Shown here in pieces: positions 19,765 through 29,133 of a stretch of DNA of 64,000 nucleotides. The notes below the pieces were generated by a model that saw nothing but the letters and a program-made list of their open reading frames with translations, did no database searches and was not told the origin of the DNA. Position 1 is the stretch's first letter; every line of letters starts with the position of its first letter. Position numbers and translations under genes: made by a program. The DNA comes from Paenibacillus senegalimassiliensis (lineage in GTDB: Bacteria; Bacillota; Bacilli; Paenibacillales; Paenibacillaceae), in assembly GCF_001486585.1 (NCBI RefSeq), contig NZ_LN909046.1:1674001-1738000 (forward strand). Direction: 5' to 3'.

Positions 19765-20319
19765 TTAGAACAAGACAATTCCGGCAATAGCCGATAAACC
19801 AATGACTGCAAAAGGGTGCAGCTTGTATTTGGCTACCAGCAGCAGCGAGCCGCCGCTAATCAACAACGTTCCTGCCATCGTCCAGCTAAAGAAAGATTCT
19901 GTTCTTCCGCTGAGCCCGAAATGAATAGCTGCATATATGATCAGACCGGTCACGATGGGACGCAAGCCATAGAAGGAAGATTTGACCCAGTCGTTGCCTT
20001 GGAGACGCATAAAGAATGCGGTAATAAAAATGACGATGAGAAGTGAAGGTAAAATAATGCCAATCGTCGCCACAATGGCTCCCCCTACTCCCGCTTGAGA
20101 GTAACCGATTAGCGTCGCGGCATTAGTGGCAATGGAGCCCGGGGCCATGCCTGCCAAGGCTACGATCTCCTGGAAGTCAGCGGCATTCATCCATTGCTTG
20201 TCAGCCACCTCCCGCTGAATCAGCGTCATGACCGCATAGCCACCACCAAAGGAAATAAGTCCGACCTTGATAAAGACCAATAATAACTCCCATAACATGG
20301 GCAAGAAAGCTCCTCTCAA
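19765..20319 (-). CDS. Chromate transporter family protein, short-chain subunit
   Basis: Membrane protein of 184 residues with about five hydrophobic segments. The conserved start LLLVFIKVGLISFGGGYAVMTLIQREV is the family signature. It pairs with the preceding gene, with which it overlaps by four bases. Short-chain ChrA proteins function as two-subunit pairs, like YwrA/YwrB in Bacillus subtilis, in chromate export or related anion transport. The physiological anion is unknown. Confidence 0.88.
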   Translation of the reverse strand: MRGAFLPMLWELLLVFIKVGLISFGGGYAVMTLIQREVADKQWMNAADFQEIVALAGMAPGSIATNAATLIGYSQAGVGGAIVATIGIILPSLLIVIFITAFFMRLQGNDWVKSSFYGLRPIVTGLIIYAAIHFGLSGRTESFFSWTMAGTLLISGGSLLLVAKYKLHPFAVIGLSAIAGIVLF

Positions 20320-20951
20320 ATATAATACTCGGGAAAATGAAGCTCATGCTTCTCCTTCAGGGTTGCCCGCTCTGTTCGCACGGTAATCCCGTATTTGCGC
20401 TTAATCATCACAATAAGGACCCCGACAATTGGTCCTCCCGCAATCAGATATAGCGAATGAATGCCAGTGAATAATAGTAGCCCGGCTGCCGCTGCGGCAA
20501 TAAGCAGCGTAGTAGCGTCGAGTATGGACGTTCTCCACATTTTGGCCGCTGCCAGAATAATAAGAGCGACCACCGCCGCATGGATTCCCTTCAAGGCCGC
20601 TTGGACCTTGGCATGATCCTTGAAGAAGGCGCTCAGCAAGCTAAGCAGGAACACAATAATGAAGGTTGGCAGCGTAATTGCAGTCACCGCGGCTACCGCG
20701 CCTGCTACACCCGCCAGACGATAGCCGATGAAGGCGGCAGAGTTAACAGCCACGCCTCCGGGAGCCGATCCGGCGATCGATACCATGTTGCCCATTTCCT
20801 CGCTATCCAGCCAACCCTTTCTGTCGACAATTTCCTTCTCAATAGTTGCAATCATCGCGTAGCCCCCACCAAAGGTAGAGGGTCCGATTTTCAAGAAAAC
20901 TGCGAATATTTGCCCGATCAATTGCATTCGCTGGATCAGCGCATGATTCAT
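20316..20951 (-). CDS. Chromate transporter family protein, short-chain subunit
   Basis: First gene of the two-subunit chromate transporter, 211 residues. The motif FLKIGPSTFGGGYAMIATIEKEIV near the N-terminus and PGGVAVNSAAFIGYRLAG are typical. AAAGGGTGAG precedes the ATG. An extended -10 element (TGTTATACT on the minus strand, near 21010) lies upstream. It sits oddly between the sulfatase and its maturase, although sulfate and chromate are structurally similar anions. Confidence 0.88.
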   Translation of the reverse strand: MNHALIQRMQLIGQIFAVFLKIGPSTFGGGYAMIATIEKEIVDRKGWLDSEEMGNMVSIAGSAPGGVAVNSAAFIGYRLAGVAGAVAAVTAITLPTFIIVFLLSLLSAFFKDHAKVQAALKGIHAAVVALIILAAAKMWRTSILDATTLLIAAAAAGLLLFTGIHSLYLIAGGPIVGVLIVMIKRKYGITVRTERATLKEKHELHFPEYYI

Positions 20952-21232
20952 CTTGTCTCACCCTTTTCTGTTTGTCATGCCTCACCGCGAAAGTGGTAGT
21001 CTTAGTATAACATAAAATAATTTCATTTTGGATTAAAGTTTTGGTAATATAGTGTCTATAGGTCATTCATCTAGAACAAATAAGTTTAAAAACCAGAGAT
21101 TTGGATCCACAAAAAATTCTTTTTGAAATTATCTTGATTATTCAGATGATATTAACTGGAAATTCTGTGGTACTGCCGCTATACTAAAAATATATCCCGA
21201 CTAAATAACTTGGAAATGGAGAAAGGTATTTT

Positions 21233-22423
21233 ATGATGGTTCATCCCAATCCACCGCTAAAAAAACAGGTGTATGCTCATATCTCCTACCTCGGGACTGC
21301 CTCCAAGGCCGATTTGCTACAAGATTTTCCTATAACCAGCAGCAGTATGACACGTTTACTGGAAGAAATGACCTCCCAAGGCCTGATTCTCGTTTCAGGC
21401 CTCGGTGATTCAACCGGCGGCAGAAAGCCGCTGCTATTTCAAACAAATCCAACCTACCGATACGTATTTGGACTGGAAATATCCCGCATTTATTCTACGC
21501 TGGGTTTGTATGATATGCACCTCAATACCTTGTCCCTCACCCGCTGGAGTATGGATGAGCAGATGACGCCGGAACGGCTGGTCAGCCTGGTCGCGCAAGG
21601 AGCGCAGCAATTCCTGGACCAGCATGGTATCTCTACTGAGGCCGTTCTGGGCATTGGCATAGGAGCCGTTGGCCCCTTGAACCAGAAGACGGGCATTATT
21701 CTGGAGCCTGAATGGTTCCCGGCCCCCTTGTGGAAGAACATACCGATTTGCAGTATGTTGGAAAGCTTATTGCATATTCCGGCCAAGCTGGACAACGGGG
21801 CCAATACGGCTTTGATTGGCGAGCATTGGGCCTTGCGTGACAACCATATCCAGCATGCGCTTTATGTCCATGCCGGGGTCAGCATCCGCTCTGCCGCCAT
21901 GTCGGGTGGACAAGTTCTCCGCGGGGCCGCTGATACGGAAGGTGCCGTCGGCCAGATGATTATTCAAGCCAACGGCCCACGCCTAAGGGAGAGCGGGAAT
22001 TATGGGGCGCTTGAGGCCTTCGTATCCGTGCCCGCCCTGGAGGACCGGGTTCGCACCCAGCTTAAGATCGGTCGGGAAAGTCTGCTGTCCGGCATGCCTC
22101 CCGAACAAGTCAACTTCACTACACTGGTCGATGTACTTAATCAAGGCGATGCGCTGGTAAAGGAACAATTTACGGAGACCGCCGCTTATCTCGGGATTGG
22201 ATTGTCCAATCTCATCAATGCGCTGCATCCCGAATATGTGATTTTGGGCGGCCCGCTCGTCACTGCACATCCCGTCGTTTTCGATACCGTACTAGAGATT
22301 GCCAAGAAGAATACGTACCATTATCCTGAATACAACCCTGTCTTCACGCAAGGGGCGCTCACTGATGAAGCGGTAGCTACCGGGGCCGCAGTGATGGTTA
22401 TACAGCAATGGACAGGGGAATGA
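21233..22423 (+). CDS. ROK family transcriptional regulator (NagC/XylR type)
   Basis: Repressor-type protein of 396 residues with an N-terminal winged helix (about 10-75) and a ROK sugar-kinase-like domain (about 85-390). The ROK sugar-binding region includes LDNGANTALIGEHWAL. The usual zinc motif CxCGxxGC is not seen, which occurs in some ROK regulators. GGAGAAAGG lies upstream of tandem ATGs at 21233 and 21236. It is 31 bases before the sulfatase-maturase gene, so the two are probably cotranscribed. This links the maturase to sensing of a sugar. Confidence 0.88.
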   Translation: MMVHPNPPLKKQVYAHISYLGTASKADLLQDFPITSSSMTRLLEEMTSQGLILVSGLGDSTGGRKPLLFQTNPTYRYVFGLEISRIYSTLGLYDMHLNTLSLTRWSMDEQMTPERLVSLVAQGAQQFLDQHGISTEAVLGIGIGAVGPLNQKTGIILEPEWFPAPLWKNIPICSMLESLLHIPAKLDNGANTALIGEHWALRDNHIQHALYVHAGVSIRSAAMSGGQVLRGAADTEGAVGQMIIQANGPRLRESGNYGALEAFVSVPALEDRVRTQLKIGRESLLSGMPPEQVNFTTLVDVLNQGDALVKEQFTETAAYLGIGLSNLINALHPEYVILGGPLVTAHPVVFDTVLEIAKKNTYHYPEYNPVFTQGALTDEAVATGAAVMVIQQWTGE

Positions 22424-22454
22424 TGGGTTTCCAGACAACAAGGAGGGATAAGCC

Positions 22455-23618
22455 GTGTCGATGGGCTGTATGCAAAGTGGGCATTCCGCGCTAGGCGTCA
22501 TGTGGAAGACCGTATCTGAGGATTGCAATCTGGCATGTGATTATTGCTACTACAGTACCTGCGGCGGCAAGACCGGTCCGCGCATCAATCGTATTGATTC
22601 TGCCCTTCTCGATAAATTTATTCAAGATTATATGCAGTATAGCCGAGGGGCCGCTACCTTTGCCTGGCAGGGCGGCGAACCACTGCTCGCAGGTTACGAA
22701 TTCTTCGAGGAGGTCGTGGCTCGTCAGGCCATGCATGCTCCGCCGCATACGGTGATCAGCAATTCCTTGCAGACGAATGCAACCTTGATCAATGACCGCT
22801 GGGCGGCCTTCTTCAAGACCTACCAGTTCCTGCTGGGAGTGAGTATTGACGGCCCGCAGGAGATTCATGATGCCCGCCGGGTTAATGCTGCTGGCAAGGG
22901 CAGCTTCGATCGGGTGATGGCTGGCATCGAACATCTGCGGAGGCATGAAGTCGACTTCAACATTTTAACTGTTGTGCACAAAGGGAACGTCGGCAAAGCC
23001 CGCGAATTGATGGACTTTTACCGTGAGCAGCACTTCCGTTATGTTCAGTTCATCCCCTGCATGGATTTCCGTTCCCAACAGGTGGACAAGCCCGGCGTAT
23101 ATGAGATTACTCCCCAGGAATACGGTCAATTTCTCTGTGAAATATTTGATCTCTGGTATCAGGATGGGCAACCGGATGTCTCGGTGCGTTTCTTCGATAA
23201 TATGCTTAGTGTTTATGTAAATGGACAGGCCGAGCATTGCATACATCAGGCCTCCTGCCCCACCAGCCTGGTGCTGGAGCAGAACGGAGATGCCTTCCCT
23301 TGCGATTTCTTCATTAATGAGCAGTGGAAGGTTGGCAATGTGGCCGAAAATTCCATCGCCGATATGCTGTCTCACCCTAACTTTGCCCGGTTCCACCAAA
23401 TGAAGCCCGCGCTTCCAGACAAATGCCGTTCTTGCCCATGGCAGCGTCTTTGCTACGGAGGTTGTCCGCGCAATCGGCGCTGGAATGCAGAGGAGAATCA
23501 AGCGGGGCCGGATTACTTCTGCGAGAGCTACATGCAAATTTATGCCTACGCACATGAGCGGATGCTTAAGCTGGGTGAGAAGCTGCGCAACGAGCAGTAT
23601 GCCCGGCACTTACGCTAA
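22455..23618 (+). CDS. Anaerobic sulfatase-maturating enzyme (radical SAM, SPASM domain)
   Basis: Oxygen-sensitive cytoplasmic enzyme that converts the active-site Cys or Ser of sulfatases into formylglycine. The 387-residue protein carries the radical SAM cluster motif CNLACDYCYY at about residue 25-35. C-terminal SPASM cysteines, including CRSCPWQRLCYGGCPRNR, bind two auxiliary clusters. The segment around FPCDFFINEQWKVGN is typical of the AtsB/AslB group. It starts at GTG 22455 after AAGGAGG. A cysteine-type sulfatase target is encoded 3 kb upstream. A LysR gene follows by 33 bases. Confidence 0.93.
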   Translation: MSMGCMQSGHSALGVMWKTVSEDCNLACDYCYYSTCGGKTGPRINRIDSALLDKFIQDYMQYSRGAATFAWQGGEPLLAGYEFFEEVVARQAMHAPPHTVISNSLQTNATLINDRWAAFFKTYQFLLGVSIDGPQEIHDARRVNAAGKGSFDRVMAGIEHLRRHEVDFNILTVVHKGNVGKARELMDFYREQHFRYVQFIPCMDFRSQQVDKPGVYEITPQEYGQFLCEIFDLWYQDGQPDVSVRFFDNMLSVYVNGQAEHCIHQASCPTSLVLEQNGDAFPCDFFINEQWKVGNVAENSIADMLSHPNFARFHQMKPALPDKCRSCPWQRLCYGGCPRNRRWNAEENQAGPDYFCESYMQIYAYAHERMLKLGEKLRNEQYARHLR

Positions 23619-23651
23619 TGACAATGGATTGGAAGAAAGGAGCCTGGCCGC

Positions 23652-24545
23652 GTGGATGACAAGGACGCCGCCATTTTGCAGTATTTAGGCGAAGAACAAA
23701 GCTTGACCAAAGCATCGGAAAAACTGTACATGACCCAACCGGCTTTAACTTACCGAATTCAACAGATGGAACGGGAATTTGGTGTACCGCTGATAGTAAA
23801 GCATGCCAAGGGAACCTATCTGACCCCTGAAGGGGAAGCATTAGCTGCCTATGCCCGAAAATCCCGTGAGGATTTGATGCAATTAAAGGATCGGCTGCTT
23901 AGCATGGGGGGACGGATGAAGGGAACGCTCCGTTTGGGAGTGGCCAGTTATTATGGCCTGTATAAGCTCCCTCCCCTACTGAAGAAATTTCGCGATGTAT
24001 ACCCCGAGGTTCAATTCAATGTGACTTGCGCGCTGAGTCCCGAGGTGTTGGGCATGCTTGATGCTCAGGAGATTCATGTCGGGATCGTGCGCGGGGATTT
24101 TGCCTGGAAGGATGCCAGCTATCTGCTCCATGACGAGCCCATCTGTCTGATTGCTGACACGCCGCTCTCTTTGCCAAGCCTGCCAGAGCTGCCGTTAATT
24201 CGTTATGCTCAGCCAACAGCCAAAGCGATGCGGCAATCCCCCTCCCGGTTTGGGGACACCATTCAGGCCTGGTGGCATGAGCACTACGACGTCCCTCCCT
24301 TTGTCGCCATGGAGGTTGACTCCTATGAGACCTGCAAGGAGATGGTCAAGCATGGACTTGGATATTCATTTGTTCCCGGCGTGTTTGTCCGTCCCGAGGA
24401 TGGCCTGTATACGCTTGAACTGAACCACAAGAATGGGGAGGCGCTGCGCCGGAATACCTGGATGCTGTATGGCACCCCTTCCCTGGAACTCACGATCGTT
24501 GCCCGCTTCATTGAATTTATGAATGCTGAGCATCCCTCCAGTTAA
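23652..24545 (+). CDS. LysR family transcriptional regulator
   Basis: Regulator of 297 residues with an N-terminal winged helix-turn-helix (about 1-60; EEQSLTKASEKLYMTQPALTYRIQQME) and a periplasmic-binding-like effector domain (about 90-290). The start is GTG at 23652 with AAAGGAG upstream. It is probably cotranscribed with the maturase gene and followed by a terminator. The amidohydrolase and YfcC-type genes immediately downstream are the likely targets, through the palindromes at 24600-24690. Confidence 0.9.
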   Translation: MDDKDAAILQYLGEEQSLTKASEKLYMTQPALTYRIQQMEREFGVPLIVKHAKGTYLTPEGEALAAYARKSREDLMQLKDRLLSMGGRMKGTLRLGVASYYGLYKLPPLLKKFRDVYPEVQFNVTCALSPEVLGMLDAQEIHVGIVRGDFAWKDASYLLHDEPICLIADTPLSLPSLPELPLIRYAQPTAKAMRQSPSRFGDTIQAWWHEHYDVPPFVAMEVDSYETCKEMVKHGLGYSFVPGVFVRPEDGLYTLELNHKNGEALRRNTWMLYGTPSLELTIVARFIEFMNAEHPSS

Positions 24546-24553
24546 CCTGACTG

Positions 24554-24580
24554 GCCTCGCCGATGGGCGGGGCTTCTTTT
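24554..24580 (+). terminator. Intrinsic terminator after the LysR gene
   Basis: GCCTCGCC and GGCGGGGC form an 8-bp stem with a four-base loop, followed by TTCTTTT. It ends the ROK, maturase, LysR transcript. Confidence 0.75.
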
Positions 24581-24599
24581 ACGTTCCCCTCTCCCATAA

Positions 24600-24690
24600 A
24601 TATTTTTTTGGACAAGTGCAAAAAAATATCAATTGTACATCCCTATCCCAGAACCTTATTATTTGATTCAGACAAATGCATAAATATGCA
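24600..24690. promoter_or_regulatory. Intergenic region with two inverted repeats, likely LysR control sites
   Basis: One repeat is ATATTTTTTTG (24600-24610) with its exact complement at 24619-24629. The second is TGCATAAATATGCA at 24677-24690, with perfect 6-bp arms, which resembles the T-N11-A type of LysR site. They lie upstream of the amidohydrolase gene. Function is inferred from position. Confidence 0.4.
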
Positions 24691-24746
24691 GAGCGGATAT
24701 ACGATTAGCTACATGTCACAACATAATGGATAAGATGGGGGAAGCG

Positions 24747-25949
24747 ATGATGAATACCGAAGCAAAGAAAGACGATATTATACAGGCAGTCGATGAGCGT
24801 GATGAAATGCTGCGGAGCATTTCACAGCGAATCCATGCCCACCCGGAGGTAAGCTTCCATGAACATCAGGCCCAGGGCTGGTTAACCGAGCCACTGATTG
24901 CCGCCGGGTTCAGTGTAGAGAAAGGTATTTCTGGCTTGCCTACCTCCTTCCGGGCAACCTGGGAAGGTACACCCGGTGGTCCAACCATCGCCTTGTTAGC
25001 CGAATACGACGCACTTCCAGGCATCGGGCATGCCTGTGGACATAATCTGATCGGCACAGCAGCAGTAGGCGCTGCATTGTCTCTGAAAGCCTCCTGCCCT
25101 GACCTTCCTGGCAAAATAGTTGTTCTGGGCACACCGGCTGAGGAAGAAGGCGGCGGTAAAATCATCATGTGCGAGGACGGGGTGTTTGATCAGATTGATG
25201 CGGTCATGATGTGTCATCCTCAGAATAAAACGATGGTGCTGCGGGGCGCCCTTGCTTGTGTAGATGCTACCTTCACCTTCCACGGCAAGCAAGCCCATGC
25301 CTCTTCTGCTCCTGAGAAGGGAATCAGCGCGCTGGATGCCCTGGTGAATGCCTATGTATCTATTAACTCATTACGGCAATTTATGAAGGATGATGTTCGT
25401 ATTCATGGCATCATTACCAAAGGCGGCGATGCGCCAAACGTCGTTCCGGAGCTCGCCGAAGCTGTATTTATTCTGCGCGCGGCCAATGTTAATGAGCTTG
25501 AAGAGGTCCGGCACAAGGTTTACCGAGCGGTACGGGCAGCGGCCGAAGGCACTGGTGCCACCGTCGATATCAGCGAAGGACTGATCTACGCTGAACGCAA
25601 CAATAACGAGAAGCTGGCCGAGCTGTTTGCCGACAATTTGCAGAGAATGGGCATCGAGGTTAATGATCCACCACAAAAGGGCGGGGTTGGATCATCGGAT
25701 ATCGGCAATGTCAGCCAGGTGACCGCGGCAATCCATCCCTATATCCGGCTGGGCAACGCCAATACGCATACGCCGGAGTTTGCCACTCTGGCAGGCTCCG
25801 AGGAGGGCATGATCGAGTTGAACCGCGCGGCTAAAGCGTTGGCGCTGACTACCTATGACCTATGCAGCAACCCGGAAGCTCTTAAGCAAGTACGCCATGA
25901 ATTCGAGGCTTGGAAGGCACAGAAAGACGGAGGCACATCTCACACATGA
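24747..25949 (+). CDS. M20 family amidohydrolase (AbgB-like)
   Basis: Zinc metallopeptidase-like amidohydrolase of about 400 residues. Metal-binding motifs are EYDALPGIGHACGHN and TPAEEEGGGK, with the dimerisation domain inserted in the middle and the late-chain histidine in NANTHTPEFATLAG. The closest functional model is the p-aminobenzoyl-glutamate hydrolase/aminoacylase group. GGGGGAA precedes tandem ATGs at 24747 and 24750; an in-frame ATG at 24726 lies upstream of that site. It overlaps the carrier gene by four bases (ATGA), so hydrolysis and transport are probably coupled. The real substrate is unknown. Confidence 0.9.
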   Translation: MMNTEAKKDDIIQAVDERDEMLRSISQRIHAHPEVSFHEHQAQGWLTEPLIAAGFSVEKGISGLPTSFRATWEGTPGGPTIALLAEYDALPGIGHACGHNLIGTAAVGAALSLKASCPDLPGKIVVLGTPAEEEGGGKIIMCEDGVFDQIDAVMMCHPQNKTMVLRGALACVDATFTFHGKQAHASSAPEKGISALDALVNAYVSINSLRQFMKDDVRIHGIITKGGDAPNVVPELAEAVFILRAANVNELEEVRHKVYRAVRAAAEGTGATVDISEGLIYAERNNNEKLAELFADNLQRMGIEVNDPPQKGGVGSSDIGNVSQVTAAIHPYIRLGNANTHTPEFATLAGSEEGMIELNRAAKALALTTYDLCSNPEALKQVRHEFEAWKAQKDGGTSHT

Positions 25950-27353
25950 ACACGAAGACTAACACATCACGTCAATGGCTTAAGATGCCTCACACCTACG
26001 TTATTTTAATTCTCCTGACCCTGGTAGCAGCGATTCTGACTTACGTTGTTCCGTCAGGGGAATTTGAAAGAATCCAGGATGAAGTTACCGGCAAGACCCT
26101 GGTCGTTCCGAACTCCTATCAAGCGGTGGAAGCCAGCCCCGTCGGACTGATTAGCCTGCCTCAGGCTGTCGTCCACGGACTGGTCGATTCCGCAGACGTA
26201 GTCTTCTTCATTCTGATTATCGGCGGTACTTTTGAGATTATTTCTTCCACTGGCACGATTGAAGCCATCACGGGCCGGGTAGCCCGCAGGTTCGCCAATC
26301 AGGGAAAATGGGTGATTCCGATCTTCATTACCCTCTTCTCGATAGCCGGCTTCACTATGGGGATGTCTACAGAAGTCATGGTGTTTGTCCCTGTCGGCAT
26401 CGCCATTGCCCGAGCGCTTGGCTTCGATGCCTTGACCGGAACTGCCATGATCTCGTTGGGAGCAGCCTGCGGCTTCACCGCAGGGATTCTGAATCCCTTT
26501 AACGTTGGACTGGCTCAGGCCATTGCGGAAGTACCGCTCTTCTCCGGGGCCTGGCTGCGGGTCATTCTGCTGATTTGCCTGATCGCGGCGACTAGCTTGT
26601 ACATTATCCGCTATGCTTCCAAGGTCAAGAGCAATGCCGCGCATAGCCTGGTGCATCATCTGGAGCAGGAATCCGGCACGCCAGACCTGGATTTCTCCAA
26701 CCTGCCACCGATGACACTCAAGCATTATTTAACGATCGCCACTGTCGTCTTGGGCTTTGGGTCTCTAATCTGGGGTGTATCACAGAAGGGCTGGTGGATC
26801 GAGGAATTGGCTGCCCTGTTCCTGAGCATGGGTATCGTCTGTGGCTTCTGTGCCGGATACGGCCCTAGCCGCATCGCCAGCGAATTCGTCAAAGGAGCCA
26901 AATCCATCACCTATGGCGCCCTCATTATCGGCTTTGCCCGGGGCATCATCATCGTATTGGACGAAGGCCGCGTCATCGACACAATCGTCAATAGCTTGGC
27001 CGGAATCGTCGGAGAACTGCCGGGTTCCGTGCAGGTCCTGGGCATGTTCGCCTTCCAGAATGTCATGAATATCTTCACTCACCTCAGGAACCGGTATGGC
27101 GGTGACCACTATGCCAATCATGGTGCCGTTATCCGACCTGCTTGGCATCACCCGCCAGACTACGGTCCTGGCCTTCCATTTGGGAGATGGCATCTCCAAC
27201 ATGATTCTGCCAACCTCCTCTGCACTGATGGGCAGTCTGGCCGTCTCCGGCATTCCTTATCAGAAGTGGGTCAAGTTCTTCTGGCCTCTCATGTGCATCT
27301 GGATTGCGATTGGTGCCGTATTTATCGTCTTTGCCAACATCATCAAATACTGA
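25946..27353 (+). pseudogene. YfcC family (C4-dicarboxylate/amino-acid type) membrane carrier, frameshifted
   Basis: Polytopic membrane carrier of the YfcC/DcuC-like family. The N-terminal frame runs from ATG 25946 through NVMNIF at about 27076. The conserved continuation SGTGMAVTTMPIMVPLSDLLGITRQ is then found in the next frame and runs to the stop at 27353. Joined, the parts give about 468 residues, a normal family length, with no other damage. One extra base within 27077-27083 would explain the shift. The original frame reads on as nonsense into the antisense of the next gene. A recent mutation, a sequencing error or a recoding event are all possible. The gene overlaps the amidohydrolase gene by four bases. 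Confidence 0.85.
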
Positions 27354-27363
27354 CTATTACATC

Positions 27364-27401
27364 AGCGCTTGGGGGATTATGCTCTCCCCCAAGCGCTTTT
27401 A
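27364..27401. terminator. Strong terminator shared by convergent genes
   Basis: AGCGCTTGGGGGA (27364-27376) pairs perfectly with 27385-27397, followed by TTTT on the plus strand. The stop codon of the leftward flavoprotein gene lies in the loop, so its last codons form the stem. Confidence 0.85.
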
Positions 27402-28339
27402 ATTTGTCTGGCTTCCTGAACCATTCGATCGATCAATTCCGATACGGTGGGGACATCCTGGATCAGACCTGTCACCTGACCGGCCCAGCCGAAGCCCGCT
27501 TCCTCGTCGCCATCATGAATCCACCTTTTGTTGACCTCCCCGCTAATCCATGGTTTGAGCTTCTCGTAGCCGGGATTGCTGCGCTCCAGCTCCAGAATAT
27601 GCTCAGCAACAGAATTGCGCAGTACCCTGGCAGGAGATTGAATCGATTGCTTGATAATGGCCGTGTCGGCCTCCGAGTTCTCAATCAGGGCATGCTGATA
27701 AGACTCCGCTGCCGCGGTACATTCCTGTGTTGCAATAAACCGGGTGCCCATCAAGATTCCCTCCGCCCCCAAGGCCTGGGCCGCCATCCAGCCACGTCCG
27801 TCACCAATTCCTCCGGCTGCAATGACGGGAATTTGCACCGCATCTACCACGCGGGGAACCAATACCATCGTGCCTACGCCATCACGTCCCAAATGTCCTC
27901 CACCCTCATGTCCGACCGCAATGACTGCCGTGGCTCCTAGCTGCTCCGCCTTCTGTGCCTGCCTGCGAGAGGATACCAGTACCAAGGTAGCGATATCGGT
28001 AGCACTCAGGATTTGCAAGATCTCGGCCGGATTGCCCCCTGTTATAGAGACGACCGGAACCTGCTCTTCCATAATAATCTGTAGCCGATCATAGAAATCG
28101 GCATGATGCATACCCATCGCCAAGTTCACACCAAAGGGCTTGTCCGTTAGCGCCCGAGCCTGCTCGATTTCCCTGCGCAAGGCAGCGGCATCCGGAAGGC
28201 TCATGGCGGTAATTTGTCCCAAACCACCTGCATTGGACACGGCGGCCGCCAGTCCCGCATCCCCCAGATAGGCAAGCCCCCCTTGAATGATGGGATATTT
28301 GATACGCAATAGCTGGGTCAAACGTGTGCTCCAGTTCAT
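27377..28339 (-). CDS. FMN flavoprotein, nitronate monooxygenase/FabK-like enoyl reductase family
   Basis: TIM-barrel FMN protein of 320 residues. Family motifs include PIIQGGLAYLGDAGLAAAVSNAGGLG at the N-terminus, VGHEGGGHLG with the conserved His (about 145), and AAGGIGDGRG. The C-terminus AGQVTGLIQDVPTVSELIDRMV resembles FabK enoyl reductases. Nitronate monooxygenases and FabK share this fold, so sequence alone cannot decide. Being the last gene of an operon with ligase, condensing enzyme, reductase and dehydratase, an enoyl-thioester reductase role is the better inference. I chose ATG 28339 with GGAGG upstream; it overlaps the EcfT stop by four bases. Confidence 0.82.
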   Translation of the reverse strand: MNWSTRLTQLLRIKYPIIQGGLAYLGDAGLAAAVSNAGGLGQITAMSLPDAAALRREIEQARALTDKPFGVNLAMGMHHADFYDRLQIIMEEQVPVVSITGGNPAEILQILSATDIATLVLVSSRRQAQKAEQLGATAVIAVGHEGGGHLGRDGVGTMVLVPRVVDAVQIPVIAAGGIGDGRGWMAAQALGAEGILMGTRFIATQECTAAAESYQHALIENSEADTAIIKQSIQSPARVLRNSVAEHILELERSNPGYEKLKPWISGEVNKRWIHDGDEEAGFGWAGQVTGLIQDVPTVSELIDRMVQEARQIKSAWGRA

Positions 28340-29133
28340 CCTTTTATCCTCCAAATCATAAATAGCAGTACGAGCAAGCACCCGCCTGCCCAGAAATCCT
28401 GTGCCCGTAGAGTCAGCGGCCTGAACGTGCTCCTGCCCTGTCCATTCCCGAACGCCCTCGCCTCGATAGCCATCGTTAGCTGCTCGGCCCGCTGAATCGT
28501 TGTCATGAAGAGTGGAATGACGATAGGAATATACGCGAGCAGGCGCCTTGGCATTTTTACCGCAGCCAGATCATACCCCCGAGCCTTCTGCGCTAATATA
28601 ATCCGCTCCAGTTCCTCCATAATCGTAGGGATGAAGCGAATGGCAATGACGATCATCAAGGAGATTTGGCTGATAGGCACTCGTAGTCTGGACAACGGGG
28701 ATAACAGACTCTCTAGCCCTCGCGCCAACACCAAGGGCTTGGTCGTCAACGTTAATATCGATGCTGTAATAATCAATAACACAAGCCGCCAGGTAACAGA
28801 TACTCCAGCCCAAATTCCCTCTTGGGTTAACGTGATCCACGACCAGGACCAGATCGTATGCGTCCCTGGTGTAGCAAGGATATTATAGAGAAAGGTAAAC
28901 AACAAAATAAGCCGTAAAGGTCGCAGCATTTGCCAGTAACTGCCCCAAGGAACCTTTGACATGAACACCACGAGTAGCACAAACACGGTAATTACCACGT
29001 ATTGCCCCAGCATCCGCAAAGACATGACGCCAAGCATCACCAGCAACATGCCCAGCAGCTTCGTCCGGGGATCAAGCTGATGAAGCAGGGAATCTCTGTC
29101 CATGTATTGCCCCAATATCATTCTATTGCTCAT
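28336..29133 (-). CDS. ecfT: ECF transporter transmembrane subunit EcfT
   Basis: Energy-coupling membrane subunit of 265 residues that links the two ATPases to a substrate-binding S protein. It has about five hydrophobic segments and the coupling-helix signatures ARGLESLLSPL and AQKARGYDL, followed by AIEARAFGNG. It overlaps EcfA upstream and the flavoprotein downstream by four bases each. The S component is most likely BioY, encoded at the head of the same operon. Confidence 0.92.
   Translation of the reverse strand: MSNRMILGQYMDRDSLLHQLDPRTKLLGMLLVMLGVMSLRMLGQYVVITVFVLLVVFMSKVPWGSYWQMLRPLRLILLFTFLYNILATPGTHTIWSWSWITLTQEGIWAGVSVTWRLVLLIITASILTLTTKPLVLARGLESLLSPLSRLRVPISQISLMIVIAIRFIPTIMEELERIILAQKARGYDLAAVKMPRRLLAYIPIVIPLFMTTIQRAEQLTMAIEARAFGNGQGRSTFRPLTLRAQDFWAGGCLLVLLFMIWRIKG

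Noticed and set aside
27354..27940. Continuation of the YfcC N-terminal frame for a further ~195 codons
   Set aside because: It is antisense to the FabK-like gene and has no family features; it is the out-of-frame tail after the frameshift.
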